The notes under the pieces: model-generated
Seen by the model: only the letters and a program-made list of their open reading frames with translations
Told to the model about the DNA's origin: nothing
Database searches by the model: none
In this document: positions 16,924 through 26,322 of the stretch, piece by piece
Layout: each line of letters starts with the position of its first letter
Numbering within the stretch: the first letter of the stretch is position 1
Translations under genes and position numbers: made by a program
Source: Alphaproteobacteria bacterium UBA3773
GTDB taxonomy: Bacteria > Pseudomonadota > Alphaproteobacteria > RF32 > CAG-239
Direction of reading: 5' to 3'
Length of the DNA: 60,801 nt
Assembly: GCA_002372275.1 (NCBI GenBank)
Contig: DFFP01000034.1
Coordinates: forward strand, 1 to 60,801

Positions 16924-17741
16924 TATCTTACCTTTTCTTGTTTATTATATTTTTGAGCAAATTCTTCCATAGTCTTATAGGCTTTTTCTTCTTCTTTACT
17001 AATTTTATGAGTTTTAATTAATCTCGCCACATTTTTAACGAAAATAGCTCCCATCTCAGCCAAAATAATGCCAGCGCCAATTTGCTCTGTAGGATAACTA
17101 TCAAGTAAAGCCATAGATGACAGTGCACCTCCCAATAAATATCCAAAGCCATGTAATACCTCTTTAGCCCCTACTTGTGTTATTAGAGGTTCTATGGCAC
17201 TATAACTTTCACACCGACAAATTAAATGGCTGAGCTCTTCTATTTTACCGTTTTTCTTTGCCAACTCATAAGTTTGTGAATATAAATCTAATCTTTTTTG
17301 CTGGAATTCAATACGCTTACGAGCGGCAGCAAATGCATTTCCATTATACACACTTGCATTTTCAAGTAAATGTTTCTCATATTCTTTTGCATACTCCAAA
17401 TCTTTAGCTGCGTTTTCAATCGCTTTTTCTATATAGGACTGAGGATTTTTTGCTCTTTTTATTTCTTCTGTTTTTATTTTCAAAGCCATACTTTTTTGTT
17501 TAGCGCGATCTTCAGCAAAAGCCGCAACAGTAGCTGACGTAAAAGCCATTGCACTATGAAGCATATCGGAAAATAACAACAATGGCACTGCTCCTAAACT
17601 ACCATATTTTGCAATGCGAGAGGCTTTAATTATAGCTTCATACTTTTTTTCTTCCGCTTCCAATCTTTCTAATTGTTCCTGTGTGTCGGCATATCTTGCG
17701 ACCGGTATATCTCTTGAATCCAAACCTAAAGCTAACTCCAT
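16923..17741 (-). CDS. hypothetical membrane-associated protein (first gene of a pair)
   Basis: A 272-residue protein with no recognised family. Residues about 15-40 are a charged helix with the look of a coiled coil; a first hydrophobic segment lies near 45-65 (LGAVPLLLFSDMLHSAMAF), followed by a long helical charged middle (about 70-190), and a second hydrophobic region near 200-240 (GYLLGGALSSMALLD, GAGIILAEMGAIFV). I start it at ATG 17741, preceded by AGGAGA; the frame extends 22 codons upstream without a ribosome site. It is coupled to the downstream 137-residue gene. The layout resembles a small membrane-anchored helical protein, but no function can be assigned. Confidence 0.72.
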   Translation of the reverse strand: MELALGLDSRDIPVARYADTQEQLERLEAEEKKYEAIIKASRIAKYGSLGAVPLLLFSDMLHSAMAFTSATVAAFAEDRAKQKSMALKIKTEEIKRAKNPQSYIEKAIENAAKDLEYAKEYEKHLLENASVYNGNAFAAARKRIEFQQKRLDLYSQTYELAKKNGKIEELSHLICRCESYSAIEPLITQVGAKEVLHGFGYLLGGALSSMALLDSYPTEQIGAGIILAEMGAIFVKNVARLIKTHKISKEEEKAYKTMEEFAQKYNKQEKVR

Positions 17742-17849
17742 ATTTTTTCTCCTATGTTGAGTAAGAAAAGCTAAAACTAGTGTAAGGAAAATTTGACAAA
17801 ATGTCAATATTTTTTTAGATTTAATTTTGGAAAAAAATATCCCTTACCA

Positions 17850-17872
17850 AAAAAAACGGCGAAGAATCGCCG
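17850..17872 (-). terminator. intrinsic terminator after the porin gene
   Basis: On the minus strand CGGCGA/TCGCCG forms a six-base-pair stem with an AGAA-type loop, followed by a T run (A run 17850-17856 on the plus strand). Confidence 0.8.
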
Positions 17873-17895
17873 CTTGTTTTTTTATAAATATTTTT

Positions 17896-19032
17896 TTATA
17901 AAAAGAGGGTTAAACGAAGAGAAAGCGTTGTACCGTAATCTGATTTTTGATTTAAGGCAGGGTGAATATAAAACTGCAAATCAGGCGTTAAGGTCATCCA
18001 TTTTGAAAAACCGACAGCCCAATATGTTTCAATCACATGCTCGCTGCCGTGTGCTAAAGGTTCGCCGACGGCTTGCTCACTTATTTTGTTATAGGCATAA
18101 GCCAAACCTATTTGATCGAGTGCATTTCGATTTAAGGGGTTGAGCCACACAAGCCCGCCTGACCAAGATTGGCGGATGGTATCCATGTGTCCCGATACAC
18201 CGTTCACACGGCCGAAAATGTTTAAATGTTCGCCGATGTTTTGCGATAAATTAACAGACCAGCCGTTTGTGGTTTGAGGCTGCTCTTTAACGCCCGGCTG
18301 ATTATATAAAAGAACGGAAACGGTAGCATCGCCCAATTTGTTTTCAGGTGACCACGCAGCATAACCAAACGTTGTGAAATGGCCTTCATCCAAATCGTTG
18401 ACACGGATAGAGGTCGAATCGACGTTTTCGGCATCTTGGGCACCGAATGCAAAACTCCATTGATCGCTCGGGGTGATTTCAACAAATCCGCCAAGGGAAC
18501 CTGATGAATAGGTTGAAGACGGATTTTGCGACAGAGCGTAGTTGATGAAGTTGACTTGTTGATTGGCGTTATAATCTGAACCGTCAAACATATAAATCGG
18601 ATATTGACCTAAATTGAGTGTAAGCCAGCTTAAGTTTCCGCCAAGTGTGTACGAATAATAAAATTCGTTAAATTCGGTATCTTTCGTGTTATAATCATTG
18701 ATGTCTGTTATAACGCCCATACGACCGGCGACATCTTGCGCGTTATGGTTGCCGTAATAAATGGCTGTGTAGGCAAAATTGAGAGCGCCCGTGCCGTATT
18801 CGTTTTTGAAATGGGTCCATGTAAAACTCGGGTACAAATATGTTTGAAAAGCGTTGTATTTTCCGCTCGGCGCACCGCGCTGGGGCATAAATGAGGCATC
18901 AAAGCTGTAATCAAAGCCGTAATTTTTATTAAGCCAGTATTTGAACATGGAATAGTCGGTGCCTAAATTTCGCGCATCAGCATTAAAGGAAAGAAGAATA
19001 AGTGCAAGAGAGACAATAAGTGCTTTTTTCAT
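17896..19032 (-). CDS. OprB-type carbohydrate-selective porin
   Basis: A 378-residue outer-membrane protein. Residues 1-19 form a signal peptide ending in ADA. The rest alternates aromatic and polar residues as in a beta barrel. The ending TPDLQFYIHPALN, then SDYGTTLSLRLTLFL with a terminal Phe-Leu, matches the OprB family, whose members let sugars cross the outer membrane. I start it at ATG 19032 behind GGAGA. It stands alone with its own terminator and is divergent from ruvA. Which sugar it carries is unknown. Confidence 0.88.
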   Translation of the reverse strand: MKKALIVSLALILLSFNADARNLGTDYSMFKYWLNKNYGFDYSFDASFMPQRGAPSGKYNAFQTYLYPSFTWTHFKNEYGTGALNFAYTAIYYGNHNAQDVAGRMGVITDINDYNTKDTEFNEFYYSYTLGGNLSWLTLNLGQYPIYMFDGSDYNANQQVNFINYALSQNPSSTYSSGSLGGFVEITPSDQWSFAFGAQDAENVDSTSIRVNDLDEGHFTTFGYAAWSPENKLGDATVSVLLYNQPGVKEQPQTTNGWSVNLSQNIGEHLNIFGRVNGVSGHMDTIRQSWSGGLVWLNPLNRNALDQIGLAYAYNKISEQAVGEPLAHGSEHVIETYWAVGFSKWMTLTPDLQFYIHPALNQKSDYGTTLSLRLTLFL

Positions 19033-19192
19033 GGCAATTCTCCGTTGTTTATATTTAAGATTTTTCAAATATAATCACTTTTGCATAAAAATTAAAGGTA
19101 AATATCAAAGATTTAAGATGATTACTTTAAAAAAGCCTTGAAAAAAGAACAGCATGCTTATAAACTTTGTCATATTTTTAAGGGTTTGAAAT

Positions 19193-19831
19193 ATGATTGC
19201 AAAATTAAGAGGAATTGTTGACAGTATTTATGAAGACTCATGCGTGATTGACGTTTCGGGAGTCGGATATTTAGTTTTTTCGTCATCCAAAACACTTTCG
19301 AAATTGGTGCGCGAAAAAGAAGTTGCACTCTTGATTGAAACGGTTGTCAGAGAAGACAGTATTTCTCTTTACGGGTTTTATGAGCCGCTTGAAAAAGAAT
19401 GGTTCAATACGCTCACCAAAGTTCAGGGCGTCGGGGCGAAGGTTTGTTTGAGTATTTTGTCGGCTTTGTCGCCGAATGAACTGGCTGCGGCTGTTGCCGC
19501 GCAAGATAAGGCTTCGTTTTCAAGAGCGGCCGGGGTGGGACCGAAATTGGCAGCAAGGCTGACTACCGAACTCAAAGGTAAAATTGTGACGGTGCCGATG
19601 GGTGATGTGGATTTGAGCACTTTAAATATCGAAGATGAGAAAACCCCTGTGGTTGAAAATATGGCTGCCGGCAATTTGCTTGAAGATGTTGTTTCGGCGC
19701 TTGTGAATTTGGGCTATCAGAGAGTGGAAGCCTATCAGGCGGCAACGCGTGCGTATGGGCAAAATCAAGACAAATCATTGTCTGAGCTCATTAAAATTGC
19801 CTTAAAAGAATTTATCAAGAAGGATATGTAA
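19193..19831 (+). CDS. ruvA: Holliday junction branch migration protein RuvA
   Basis: A 212-residue protein that binds four-way DNA junctions and loads RuvB. The N-terminal OB fold (MIAKLRGIVDSIYEDSCVIDV), the two helix-hairpin-helix motifs (VQGVGAKVCLSIL near 84 and AAGVGPKLAARLTTELKGK near 114) and the C-terminal RuvB-binding three-helix domain (LVNLGYQRVEAYQAA) are all present. The next gene, ruvB, starts directly after its TAA. ruvC is not next to it, unlike in many alphaproteobacteria. Confidence 0.97.
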   Translation: MIAKLRGIVDSIYEDSCVIDVSGVGYLVFSSSKTLSKLVREKEVALLIETVVREDSISLYGFYEPLEKEWFNTLTKVQGVGAKVCLSILSALSPNELAAAVAAQDKASFSRAAGVGPKLAARLTTELKGKIVTVPMGDVDLSTLNIEDEKTPVVENMAAGNLLEDVVSALVNLGYQRVEAYQAATRAYGQNQDKSLSELIKIALKEFIKKDM

Positions 19832-20899
19832 ATGGAAGATCGTTTAATCACGCCGCAAGTTTTGCCCGAAGATGAAAAAGAGATCCGCGGCCCTGCCAAT
19901 ATGCGCCCCGAACATTTGGACGATTTTATCGGGCAAGATGCTGTTAAAGAAAATCTGAAGGTTTTTATTAAAGCTGCGAAAGCACGCGGTGAGGCTTTAG
20001 ACCATGTGTTGCTTTTCGGCCCTCCGGGACTTGGAAAAACAACGCTTGCCTCAATTATTTCTAAAGAACTCGGTGTGAATTTTAAGGCAACATCCGCACC
20101 GATGATTTCAAAATCGGGTGATTTGGCAGCGATTTTGACGAATTTGGAAGCAAATGATGTTTTGTTTATTGATGAAATTCACCGCCTTAATCCGGCCATT
20201 GAAGAAGTGCTTTATTCCGCGATGGAAGATTTTCAGCTTGATCTCATTATCGGCGAAGGACCGTCGGCCAGATCGGTCAAAATCGATTTACAGCCTTTTA
20301 CGCTCGTGGGGGCAACAACACGCGCGGGGTTGCTCTCAAACCCGTTAAGAGATCGTTTTGGGATTCCTTTGAGGCTTGATTTTTATAACCATGAAGATTT
20401 GAAAAAAATTGTTTTGCGCGGGGCTCAAATTCTTCAGATGCCGATTTCGGAAGACGGGGCTTTGGAAATTGCAAAGCGTTCACGCGGAACGCCGAGGGTG
20501 GCCGGAAGATTGCTCAGGCGTGTGTGTGATTTCGGGATTGTGGAAGGCGGCAAACAAGTCAACAGTGTGCTTGCGGATACGGCCTTGAAACGTTTGGATG
20601 TCGATAATTTCGGGCTTGACGCTTTTGACCGGCGCTACTTAAATTGTATTGTGAAAAATTACGGCGGCGGGCCGGTCGGGGCTGATACGCTTGCGGCCGC
20701 ATTATCGGAAGAACGTGATACAATCGAAGAAGTGATTGAGCCGTTTTTGCTCAAAATCGGTTTTATCCAACGCACACCGCGCGGACGAATCGTTTCAGAG
20801 GCAGGTTATAAGTATTTGGGGATTTCGCCTTCTAAAATGAAACATGATGATACACAATTTGATTTACTCAAAAATATTGAAAGCCAAGCAGATGAATAA
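19832..20899 (+). CDS. ruvB: Holliday junction branch migration ATPase RuvB
   Basis: A 355-residue AAA+ motor that drives branch migration with RuvA. Walker A (GPPGLGKTT, about residue 68), Walker B (LFIDEIHRL, about 110), sensor I (GATTRAG) and the C-terminal winged helix (IGFIQRTPRGR) are intact. It follows ruvA without a gap and its last eight bases overlap the ybgC start, which indicates a three-gene operon. Confidence 0.98.
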   Translation: MEDRLITPQVLPEDEKEIRGPANMRPEHLDDFIGQDAVKENLKVFIKAAKARGEALDHVLLFGPPGLGKTTLASIISKELGVNFKATSAPMISKSGDLAAILTNLEANDVLFIDEIHRLNPAIEEVLYSAMEDFQLDLIIGEGPSARSVKIDLQPFTLVGATTRAGLLSNPLRDRFGIPLRLDFYNHEDLKKIVLRGAQILQMPISEDGALEIAKRSRGTPRVAGRLLRRVCDFGIVEGGKQVNSVLADTALKRLDVDNFGLDAFDRRYLNCIVKNYGGGPVGADTLAAALSEERDTIEEVIEPFLLKIGFIQRTPRGRIVSEAGYKYLGISPSKMKHDDTQFDLLKNIESQADE

Positions 20900-21296
20900 A
20901 ATTTTTCAAATTCCGGTCAGAGTTTACTATGAAGATACGGACGCCGAGGGAATTGTTTATTACGCCAATTACTTAAAATTTGCCGAGCGGGCACGAACGG
21001 AATTTTTGCGCTCATTTGATTTAAAACCGGAAACGCAAAAAGACGGCGAACGTTGCGGATTTGTGGCCAAGCGTGTGACCATTGACTATAAACAATCGGC
21101 ATTTTTAGACGATTTGTTGTGTGTGAGCTGCGAAATTAAAGCCATCAATAATTCATCCGTTTTGATTTATCAAGAAGTGAAACGAGATGAAACGGTTTTA
21201 GCCAGCATTGAAATTACGCTTGTTTTAATTAATATTTCAAAACATCGTCCGACGAGAATCCCAGATGAAATGCGCGTTAAGCTCGGTGCACTCTGA
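20892..21296 (+). CDS. ybgC: acyl-CoA thioesterase, YbgC family
   Basis: A 134-residue hotdog-fold thioesterase. The 4-hydroxybenzoyl-CoA-thioesterase signature YYEDTDAEGIVYYANYLKF near residue 10, with the catalytic Asp, is diagnostic. The family hydrolyses acyl-CoA or acyl-ACP and often accompanies the tol-pal genes. Here it overlaps the end of ruvB (ATG at 20892) and no tolQ follows; the next gene is an autotransporter. The start at 20892 is chosen over an upstream in-frame ATG that lies inside ruvB. TGA is the stop. Confidence 0.92.
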   Translation: MNKIFQIPVRVYYEDTDAEGIVYYANYLKFAERARTEFLRSFDLKPETQKDGERCGFVAKRVTIDYKQSAFLDDLLCVSCEIKAINNSSVLIYQEVKRDETVLASIEITLVLINISKHRPTRIPDEMRVKLGAL

Positions 21297-21365
21297 ATTT
21301 AAAAAAATCCTTTGAAAACGGGCTTTGCTCTTTAATAAAATATTTACAAATATTTGCCATGATAA

Positions 21366-24300
21366 ATGGTAAAATTGACCCCAAGAAAACTCTTTAAAAA
21401 AAGAGAAAACATTAAGAGCAAAAAGCCAATGAAATTAAAGCACATTTATAAAGTAGCAATCATCCTTTTGACGGGTTTGGTCTCATTTGATGCCGAAGCG
21501 TATTTACAGTCTTTGTCGCCTACAAGTTTTAATGATATGTATTGGATGGCAGCCAAAGGCGATGTTTCAGCCTTAAATGCCGCACGCGCGAGAGGCTTAA
21601 ATATCGATAGTGTCAATGCAAACGGCGATACGGGACTTTGTTTGGCGGCCAGATATCGTAACCAAACGGCATACAGATCATTTTTAAGAGCAGGAGCCAA
21701 CCCTTCACATCCTTGTACATGGAATGTATCAGGCTATGAAGATTTCAAATTATCTGTGATGACAAATAATGTCAGAAATGCGGATACGGCGCGTGTTGCA
21801 ACATACCCCGGAAAAGCATGGTCTTGGAAAACAAAAGCTCTTATTGGTGTCGGTGTTGTGGCTGCCGGTGCTGGAACAGCAATCGCTCTTGCTGGCGGTG
21901 GTGGCGGTGGTGGCGGTCACAAGCACTCCTTAAAATGTGAACATGGATATGCCAAGGATAATGTATGTATCTGTGATTTTGGGTATGGAAATCATGGCGA
22001 TACGAAGGCTTGTTATAAAGATTTGACATGTGTCAATGGTACACAAGTAAAAGATGTTTGCGCTTGTAATACGGGATATGGTGGGACGCTTTGTGATAAA
22101 TGCGCGAGTGGATACGGAAAAAATAGCTCAGGTGTATGTGAGCCAAAATCTGCTGATGTGGTTGGTAATTCGATTAATATCAATTATAATAAAAATGGAG
22201 ATATTTCGCTTTCAAATAATAAATATGCCAATATGTATGGGCTTTTTTATGATGCAGGTAGCACATATAAAGAGCTCGGACCTGCCGAGAATGAGTTTGT
22301 AAATGCCTATAAGGATAGTAATGATATCAGCGACACTTATACTATTACTCTCACAAAAAATGGTGATGGCGAAGTGTATGGCATGTATTCAAAAGGTGCG
22401 GAAGAAATTTATAATACATACCTTTATATTCCTGAAAGCGAAGGGCAAGAAGGCGAGGGAGCACACCCCGACGGGACACTTACCGGAAAAATTAGTTTGA
22501 CAGGAAATACAGTTAATCCGATGTATGGGATATACGGAAATGGCGATATCCATAATGCCGATTATAATTTAACGCTTACAGTTGATAAAAATGTGATTGA
22601 AGATACAACTATAACTGCTAATATTATAGGTACCATTCAGGCTATAAATGGTGGTAGCGGTGGGGTATATGGAATCTATAACAATTCATCGACAGGCACA
22701 ATTTATAATGAAAATAAATCAGAGACTGTGAGTGAAGAAATTGAAGTTCAAACAGAGGAAACCAGCAAAACAGTAACAACTACGTCAGAGATTAAGATGA
22801 CTTCCTCTGTTATATCTTCTTCAAGTAATGGAAATGCTTATGGGCTTTATTCCAAAGGTTCGGTGGTCAATTCAGGAACACTCTATTCAACAGCCGTCAA
22901 TGGTTCGGCTTATGGTATTACATATGGCGGGACACTGACAAACAGCTCATCTTATAGCGCATATACTTCGAATGGTAATTCATACGGGGCTTATGCATTA
23001 CAAGGATCAACGGCTTCAACCAACAGTGCGAGAATATATTCATATTCAGGTACAAAGGGGCATGCTTACGGGGTCTATTTAGAAGATTCATCTGCACTTG
23101 ACAATACTGGAACAATTTATTCACAAGCCAAAGAAGGGAACGCGTATGGCGTTTATGCGATAAACAGTGCTTTTACGCATAGCGGGAATCTTGATGTTGA
23201 TTCTCTTGTAGCGAAAACAACAACCGGTGATGCGTTCGGCATTTATGCTAGCGGCGAAAAGTCCGTTATTACAAACACGTCAAATATCAAAGCAACTACA
23301 ACTAATGGCAATGCATTTGGTATATATAATGTGGGCGGAACCGTGACGCATTCTTCAGATTTTCCAACTCATTCTATTACGGTTTCGTCCCCCACAAATG
23401 GTTCAGGGTATGCCGTCGGAATTTATTCTGATGGTGGAACGGTGACAAATGACGGAGGCAGAATTAACGTCACAGGACCTGCAGATAAAAGTTACGGCAT
23501 TTATGCCACCAACGGGGCAACAATCATCAATCAAGGGCAATTTGTGATTTCAGTCAATAATGATCAGCTTTCTTTTGAAAATGCGCCTGCATCATGTATC
23601 GGCACAATTTCAGAGACGTGTTATGCTCCGCAGGGTGCTAAAGCCATTTATATTGATAAAACATCAACACTGATTAATGCCGGACAAATTACGAGCGCCA
23701 AAAGTTTGAGCCTAAACCGCGTGGTGCTGGCTGAAGGTGGAAGTGTTTCTGCTCCTATTGTTGAAGGTGAGGCGGAAGTTTCAACAGATGTGGTGAGCTC
23801 GGGCTTTAATGAAAATTATGTGATGGAAAAAGCTGTTGTTTCACCGGATACAAGTGCTTTAACGCTTCATTCAAACTCGGTTTTGTTTAATGCCTCGCTT
23901 GAGGGCGAAGACATTGTTTTAAGCAAAAAAGCATTTTCGGATATCACGGAAAATCAAGATGTCGCGGGCTTTTTGGAAAAGAACTATGCAGCTCAAAATA
24001 ATGAGGCTCTCTTTAAGGTTTTGAAAGAAAGCGAAACGCTTCAGAGCTTTAACGGAAAACTTGATGATTTGATGGGGCAAGATTTAACGAGATTTGCGTT
24101 TGAAGATTTGACAACCATCAAAGAACTTGATTTTGAAATCAGCGAAAAAATGCTTGAAAACAAAGATCCTGTTTTTCATCTCTCGGGCACAACCACGCCG
24201 CACTTTTTTGAAAACAACAACGGCTCGAAGTCAACATGGGGGTTGAGCGGTAAAAATGAGGGGAATAAAACCTTTGGTGTCGGTGCGGCCTTTACTAACA

Positions 24301-24947
24301 TTTCAAGTCAAGATAAAAACAATGATAACACCAGAAGAGATCAGATGTTTCAGGTGTTTATGCCATTAAGCATTCATCAAAAAGGGGCCACATATTCCGT
24401 AACACCTCGTATGGGGTATTCCTACGGCACATATGAGCGTGATGGTTTTGAAGGCGAAAAATATGACGGCAAAATTGAAAAGAGAATTTTAGGCGTTTCA
24501 AGTTCTGCTTCATATAAATTTCAAAAAAATCAATTTTGGATTGCGCCGCGTGCCGAGTTTAATACGATCGGTTATCGCTTGAAAGGGCATGAAGAAGACA
24601 AACGTTTTGCGCTCAAACTTGAAAAACAGAATGTGCTTTCTGTGGAAGGCGGCGTTGGTGTTCAATTCGGATATAATAAAGAGTTTTCAAAAGAAAATCG
24701 CTTGAAAATCAATAATTCGCTGATGATGTATCACGAATTTGCCGATCCGTATGAATTAGAGCTTTCACTTCAAGGAATGAACGGAACGTATCGTTTGCGC
24801 GATGAAAAACGAAGAGACGAGCGAATTGCCATTCAAAACGGCTTAGAATTTGAAAAAGGCAATTTGTCTTTTTATGCCAACATCTTTTCATATATCGACA
24901 GCGAATATAAACTCAAAACAAACGCCGGCTTCAAATACGGGTTTTAG
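21366..24947 (+). CDS. large autotransporter with ankyrin-like, EGF-like and beta-helix passenger regions
   Basis: A 1193-residue surface protein. An ATG at 21429 (residue 22, MKLKHIYK) is an equally likely start and gives a better signal peptide, cleaved near AEA (residue 45). Residues about 52-115 look like two ankyrin units (AAKGDVSALNAARARGLNI, ARYRNQTAYRSFLRAGANP). A hydrophobic glycine-zipper-like segment (about 157-177) runs into eight glycines. A cysteine-rich EGF-like region follows (about 190-262). Residues about 265-820 are a beta-helical passenger in which GNAYGxY motifs recur about every 25-30 residues. From about 930 to the end is the autotransporter barrel, ending in KYGF. It would be exported through its own barrel and displayed. 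The adhesin role is inferred. Confidence 0.85.
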   Translation: MVKLTPRKLFKKRENIKSKKPMKLKHIYKVAIILLTGLVSFDAEAYLQSLSPTSFNDMYWMAAKGDVSALNAARARGLNIDSVNANGDTGLCLAARYRNQTAYRSFLRAGANPSHPCTWNVSGYEDFKLSVMTNNVRNADTARVATYPGKAWSWKTKALIGVGVVAAGAGTAIALAGGGGGGGGHKHSLKCEHGYAKDNVCICDFGYGNHGDTKACYKDLTCVNGTQVKDVCACNTGYGGTLCDKCASGYGKNSSGVCEPKSADVVGNSININYNKNGDISLSNNKYANMYGLFYDAGSTYKELGPAENEFVNAYKDSNDISDTYTITLTKNGDGEVYGMYSKGAEEIYNTYLYIPESEGQEGEGAHPDGTLTGKISLTGNTVNPMYGIYGNGDIHNADYNLTLTVDKNVIEDTTITANIIGTIQAINGGSGGVYGIYNNSSTGTIYNENKSETVSEEIEVQTEETSKTVTTTSEIKMTSSVISSSSNGNAYGLYSKGSVVNSGTLYSTAVNGSAYGITYGGTLTNSSSYSAYTSNGNSYGAYALQGSTASTNSARIYSYSGTKGHAYGVYLEDSSALDNTGTIYSQAKEGNAYGVYAINSAFTHSGNLDVDSLVAKTTTGDAFGIYASGEKSVITNTSNIKATTTNGNAFGIYNVGGTVTHSSDFPTHSITVSSPTNGSGYAVGIYSDGGTVTNDGGRINVTGPADKSYGIYATNGATIINQGQFVISVNNDQLSFENAPASCIGTISETCYAPQGAKAIYIDKTSTLINAGQITSAKSLSLNRVVLAEGGSVSAPIVEGEAEVSTDVVSSGFNENYVMEKAVVSPDTSALTLHSNSVLFNASLEGEDIVLSKKAFSDITENQDVAGFLEKNYAAQNNEALFKVLKESETLQSFNGKLDDLMGQDLTRFAFEDLTTIKELDFEISEKMLENKDPVFHLSGTTTPHFFENNNGSKSTWGLSGKNEGNKTFGVGAAFTNISSQDKNNDNTRRDQMFQVFMPLSIHQKGATYSVTPRMGYSYGTYERDGFEGEKYDGKIEKRILGVSSSASYKFQKNQFWIAPRAEFNTIGYRLKGHEEDKRFALKLEKQNVLSVEGGVGVQFGYNKEFSKENRLKINNSLMMYHEFADPYELELSLQGMNGTYRLRDEKRRDERIAIQNGLEFEKGNLSFYANIFSYIDSEYKLKTNAGFKYGF

Positions 24948-25453
24948 GAAAAAGGGGTGATTTTTGTAAAAAAGTATTCAAGCGTTGAAACAAATTGATG
25001 CTCTTCGAATAATTTTTTAATTTCATCAGGATAAAGCCATTTGATTTGAGCAACCTCGTCTGTGGTGGCCTGATTTAGGTCTGTGATGCCGTTGTATTCA
25101 AAAAGCCAAACATCCATGATATCATTAAATTTCTTCCCTTCAACATAGTGGCGGGTGTGTGAAAACACAACGTGCCCCTTATTTTCATCTAAATCAATAC
25201 CGACTTCTTCTTTGACTTCGCGAAGGGCTGCTTGCAAGCTTGTTTCGCCTTTTAAAACAGAGCCGCCCTGGCATTCCCACATCAAGGGGTTGGAGGGTCT
25301 GCTCGCCGCACGTTGAGCGATTAAATATTGACCTTTTGAATTTTTAATCCATATATGAACAACCAAGTGATAACCATTTTCGGGTAATTCTATCCCTCTG
25401 ATATGCTCACCGATAACGTTGCGGTTTTCATCATATAAATCCCATATTTCCAT
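24944..25453 (-). CDS. Nudix hydrolase
   Basis: A 169-residue Nudix enzyme. The Nudix box is complete: G-x5-E-x7-REV-x-EEVG-I within GGSVLKGETS and ALREVKEEVGI (about residues 61-84). The N-terminal YDENRNVIG and the WECQGG segment resemble the isopentenyl-diphosphate-isomerase-like / YfcD group, but the isomerase active-site residues are not evident, so I call only a nucleoside-diphosphate-type hydrolase. GAGGA precedes the ATG. Its stop overlaps the autotransporter stop by four bases on the opposite strand. Confidence 0.9.
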   Translation of the reverse strand: MEIWDLYDENRNVIGEHIRGIELPENGYHLVVHIWIKNSKGQYLIAQRAASRPSNPLMWECQGGSVLKGETSLQAALREVKEEVGIDLDENKGHVVFSHTRHYVEGKKFNDIMDVWLFEYNGITDLNQATTDEVAQIKWLYPDEIKKLFEEHQFVSTLEYFFTKITPFS

Positions 25454-25501
25454 TGTGTTTTCCTCGATTAAAGATGAAATAAACTGATTTTAAAAAATAT
25501 A

Positions 25502-26258
25502 TTATAACTTTGATACTTCACTCAATATTTTTTCATTGGCTATGGCATAAATTTTTTGGGCCTTGAAATAATCGTCAATATCTTCAAAATTTTCGCTTTT
25601 CATGACAGCGCCGGCTTCAAGGGCAATGAGCGAAGCCGCACAATAATCCCACGGAGAAAGTCTGAACTCAAAAAAGTATCCGGTTCGACCACAGGCAACA
25701 TGACATATGTCTAAAGCTGCCGAACCGCAACGGCGCACATCGATAGCGGCTTTGAAGCATTTTTTTGCATAATCGAAAACATCATCAATTTGTGATAAAT
25801 CATTGACGCCTGTGCCGAATGTGACAAGGCTGTTTATAAGATCATCATTACTTGAATGAATAGGGGTGTTGTTTAATGTGGCGCCTTTATCTTTTTCGGC
25901 ACTGAACATTTCATCTGAGTAAGGGTTGTAAATAACACCTAAAATTGGCTGTCCGTCTTTTAAAAGGGCAACTGAAATTGAGCTGAAGTTGAAGCCTTTC
26001 AAAGTTTGTTGTGCCGTCAATCGGGTCACAAACAAAGCAATAGCCGCTTTTAAGATAATGATGCTCGCCTTCTTCACCGAAAAAGGAGGCTGAGGGTAAA
26101 ATTTGTTTTAATTTTTGCTCTAAGATGGATTGTATTTTAAGATCATATTCTGTTAAAAGGTTTCTTCTGTCTTTATTTTTCAGTTCGATATGATGTATTT
26201 GTGCATTTTTAATAATCTGACCGCATTCTTTGATAACATCTTTGATTTGTTGCAACAT
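25502..26258 (-). pseudogene. inositol monophosphatase family gene, frameshifted
   Basis: Two overlapping minus-strand frames together make one inositol-monophosphatase-like protein of about 250 residues. The first frame carries GEEG and DPIDGTTNF (metal-binding motifs) and then loses homology; the second begins in register with GFNFSSISVALL and carries the C-terminal WDYCAASLIALEAGA motif. The switch is at about 25996-26003, where the bases on the minus strand read AACTTTGAAAGGC. A one-base insertion or two-base loss explains it. All catalytic motifs are otherwise preserved and AAAGGAGA precedes the ATG, so the break is recent, an assembly error, or less likely a programmed shift. The family dephosphorylates inositol phosphates or related sugar phosphates. 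Confidence 0.85.
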
Positions 26259-26322
26259 GAAACTTCTCCTTTAATTTTTTTTGATAAAAGAGGAACAGAA
26301 GATATAATATGGATCTCGAGCT

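Noticed and set aside
22800..23550. Repeats in the autotransporter as a CRISPR array
   Set aside because: The repeats are degenerate, in frame, and encode GNAYGxY units of a beta-helix; there are no identical repeats with unique spacers.
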